The position numbers and the translations under genes are program-made. The notes below the pieces were generated by a model. The model saw nothing but the letters and a program-made list of their open reading frames with translations. It had not been told where the DNA came from and did no database searches. From Tissierellaceae bacterium (GTDB lineage: Bacteria; Bacillota; Clostridia; Tissierellales; Tissierellaceae), in NCBI GenBank assembly GCA_029264075.1, contig JARICQ010000006.1:1-6133 (forward strand): a DNA stretch of 6,133 nucleotides, written 5' to 3'. Below, one piece after another: positions 5,442 through 6,133 of the stretch. The stretch's first letter is position 1. The number at the start of each line of letters is the position of its first letter.

Positions 5442-6133
5442 ATGAAAGCGAGTGTACTTGAATTAAAAGGAGTGAATTGTTCTACCTGTGCAAAGAAAAT
5501 TGAAGACTTTTCAAAAAAAATTGAAGGTGTAGAAGATGTAAATGTCGATTTTGTATCAAAAAAATTAAAAATAAAAACAGAAAAGGAAGAAAATATAGAG
5601 TATATAACAGATGAAGTTACCAAGATAGTTAAAAAATTAGAACCGGATGTAGTAGTAGTTAATAAGACCAAAGGCAGGGATTCTAAAGATCAAGATGAAC
5701 AAGCCCACACCCATAGTCATGGAGAGGCCAATAAAAGTCAAATAATAAAATTGATCCTCGGTGGAATACTATTCGCCTTGCCATTTTTACTTAAACTGGA
5801 GGGGACCATTAGGTTTTCAATTTATTTGACTGCCTATATAATAGTAGGATACAAGGTAATCATTAAAGCCGTGAAAAATGTGCTTGCAGGAGTTCCCTTT
5901 GATGAATATTTTCTAATGACCATAGCAACTCTGGCAGCCTTTGGTATAGGAGAGTACCCTGAAGGTGTAGCAGTAATGCTCTTCTACCAAATCGGAGAGA
6001 TGTTTCAGGGAATGGCTGTCAATAGATCGAGAAACTCTATCTCTGCTCTCTTAGACATTAGACCAGATTCAGCCAATCTACTGAGGGGAGATGAAATAGT
6101 CCAAGTAGACCCTGAGACTGTAGACATAGGAGA
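5442..6133 (+). CDS. cadA: Zn/Cd/Pb-type P1B ATPase, CadA/ZntA-like (5' part, cut by window edge)
   Basis: This metal-exporting P-type ATPase pumps soft divalent cations, probably Zn, Cd or Pb, out across the cytoplasmic membrane. Only the first 230 codons are present, out of the 600-800 usual for the family. The start at ATG 5442 is set by AGGAGG at 5431-5436. Residues 1 to about 70 form one heavy-metal-associated domain with the metal-binding pair Cys13 and Cys16 in VNCSTCAKK. A charged linker with HTHSH (89-93) follows. Hydrophobic segments at about 101-118 and 124-141 form the first helical hairpin. The segment at 153-190 (FDEYFLMTIATLAAFGIGEYPEG, then MLFYQIGEMFQ) is the characteristic third and fourth helix region of the CadA/ZntA group rather than the copper pumps. 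Residues from about 198 on begin the actuator domain. The metal-binding CPC in the later helix, the DKTGT phosphorylation site and the nucleotide domain lie beyond the window, so metal specificity is inferred. Confidence 0.9.
   Translation, partial: MKASVLELKGVNCSTCAKKIEDFSKKIEGVEDVNVDFVSKKLKIKTEKEENIEYITDEVTKIVKKLEPDVVVVNKTKGRDSKDQDEQAHTHSHGEANKSQIIKLILGGILFALPFLLKLEGTIRFSIYLTAYIIVGYKVIIKAVKNVLAGVPFDEYFLMTIATLAAFGIGEYPEGVAVMLFYQIGEMFQGMAVNRSRNSISALLDIRPDSANLLRGDEIVQVDPETVDIG

Noticed and set aside
5375..5671. 98-residue - strand open frame
   Set aside because: It overlaps the promoter, operator and 5' end of the metal ATPase gene and has no start signal.
1..6133. Search by eye for CRISPR arrays, tRNA/rRNA, insertion-sequence ends, long direct repeats and riboswitches
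   Set aside because: Nothing convincing was seen; all intergenic gaps are under 160 bp and are explained by start and stop signals.

Overview
The window comes from an AT-rich, low-GC Gram-positive anaerobe. Codon use favours ATA, AGA and AGG, and Shine-Dalgarno sites are strong AGGAGG-type. The D-proline reductase genes point to an amino-acid-fermenting (Stickland) member of the Clostridia or Tissierellia. That placement is inferred from gene content and base composition; the species cannot be named from this sequence.

Left part, + strand (1-1830): the distal end of a proline reductase operon. prdB (12-737) encodes the selenocysteine subunit of D-proline reductase. It is interrupted by an in-frame UGA at 462-464 that must be read as selenocysteine, and a bacterial SECIS-type hairpin lies at 479-499. 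Ten bases further on is prdF (748-1746), a proline racemase that supplies D-proline to the reductase. The pair ends at a strong intrinsic terminator (1788-1830), possibly preceded by a second hairpin. Together the two genes convert L-proline to D-proline and reduce it to 5-aminovalerate as the electron-accepting half of Stickland fermentation. The genes prdD and prdE, which in some clostridia sit between prdB and prdF, are absent here.

Middle, - strand (1833-3689): a compact UvrD/Rep-type superfamily 1 DNA helicase, convergent with prdF and sharing its terminator region.

Right part, + strand: after a 139-bp divergent intergenic region come a PAP2-type membrane lipid phosphatase (3829-4386) and a nitroreductase-fold flavoprotein, probably of the TM1586-like two-half type (4484-5290). 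The latter is closed by a clear terminator (5313-5359). A consensus sigma-70 promoter (TTGACA, 17 bp, TATAAT) then drives the 5' part of a Zn/Cd/Pb-type P1B ATPase (5442 to the window edge). A CadC/SmtB-like inverted repeat lies immediately downstream of that promoter, so the pump gene is probably metal-regulated by an ArsR-family repressor that is not in the window.

The proline block, the helicase, the two enzymes to its right and the metal pump look like separate transcription units with no shared pathway. I found no mobile element, CRISPR array, tRNA or rRNA. No wholly new system is evident; the most notable features are the recoded selenoprotein with its SECIS, the compacted prdB-prdF arrangement and the promoter-operator module of the pump.
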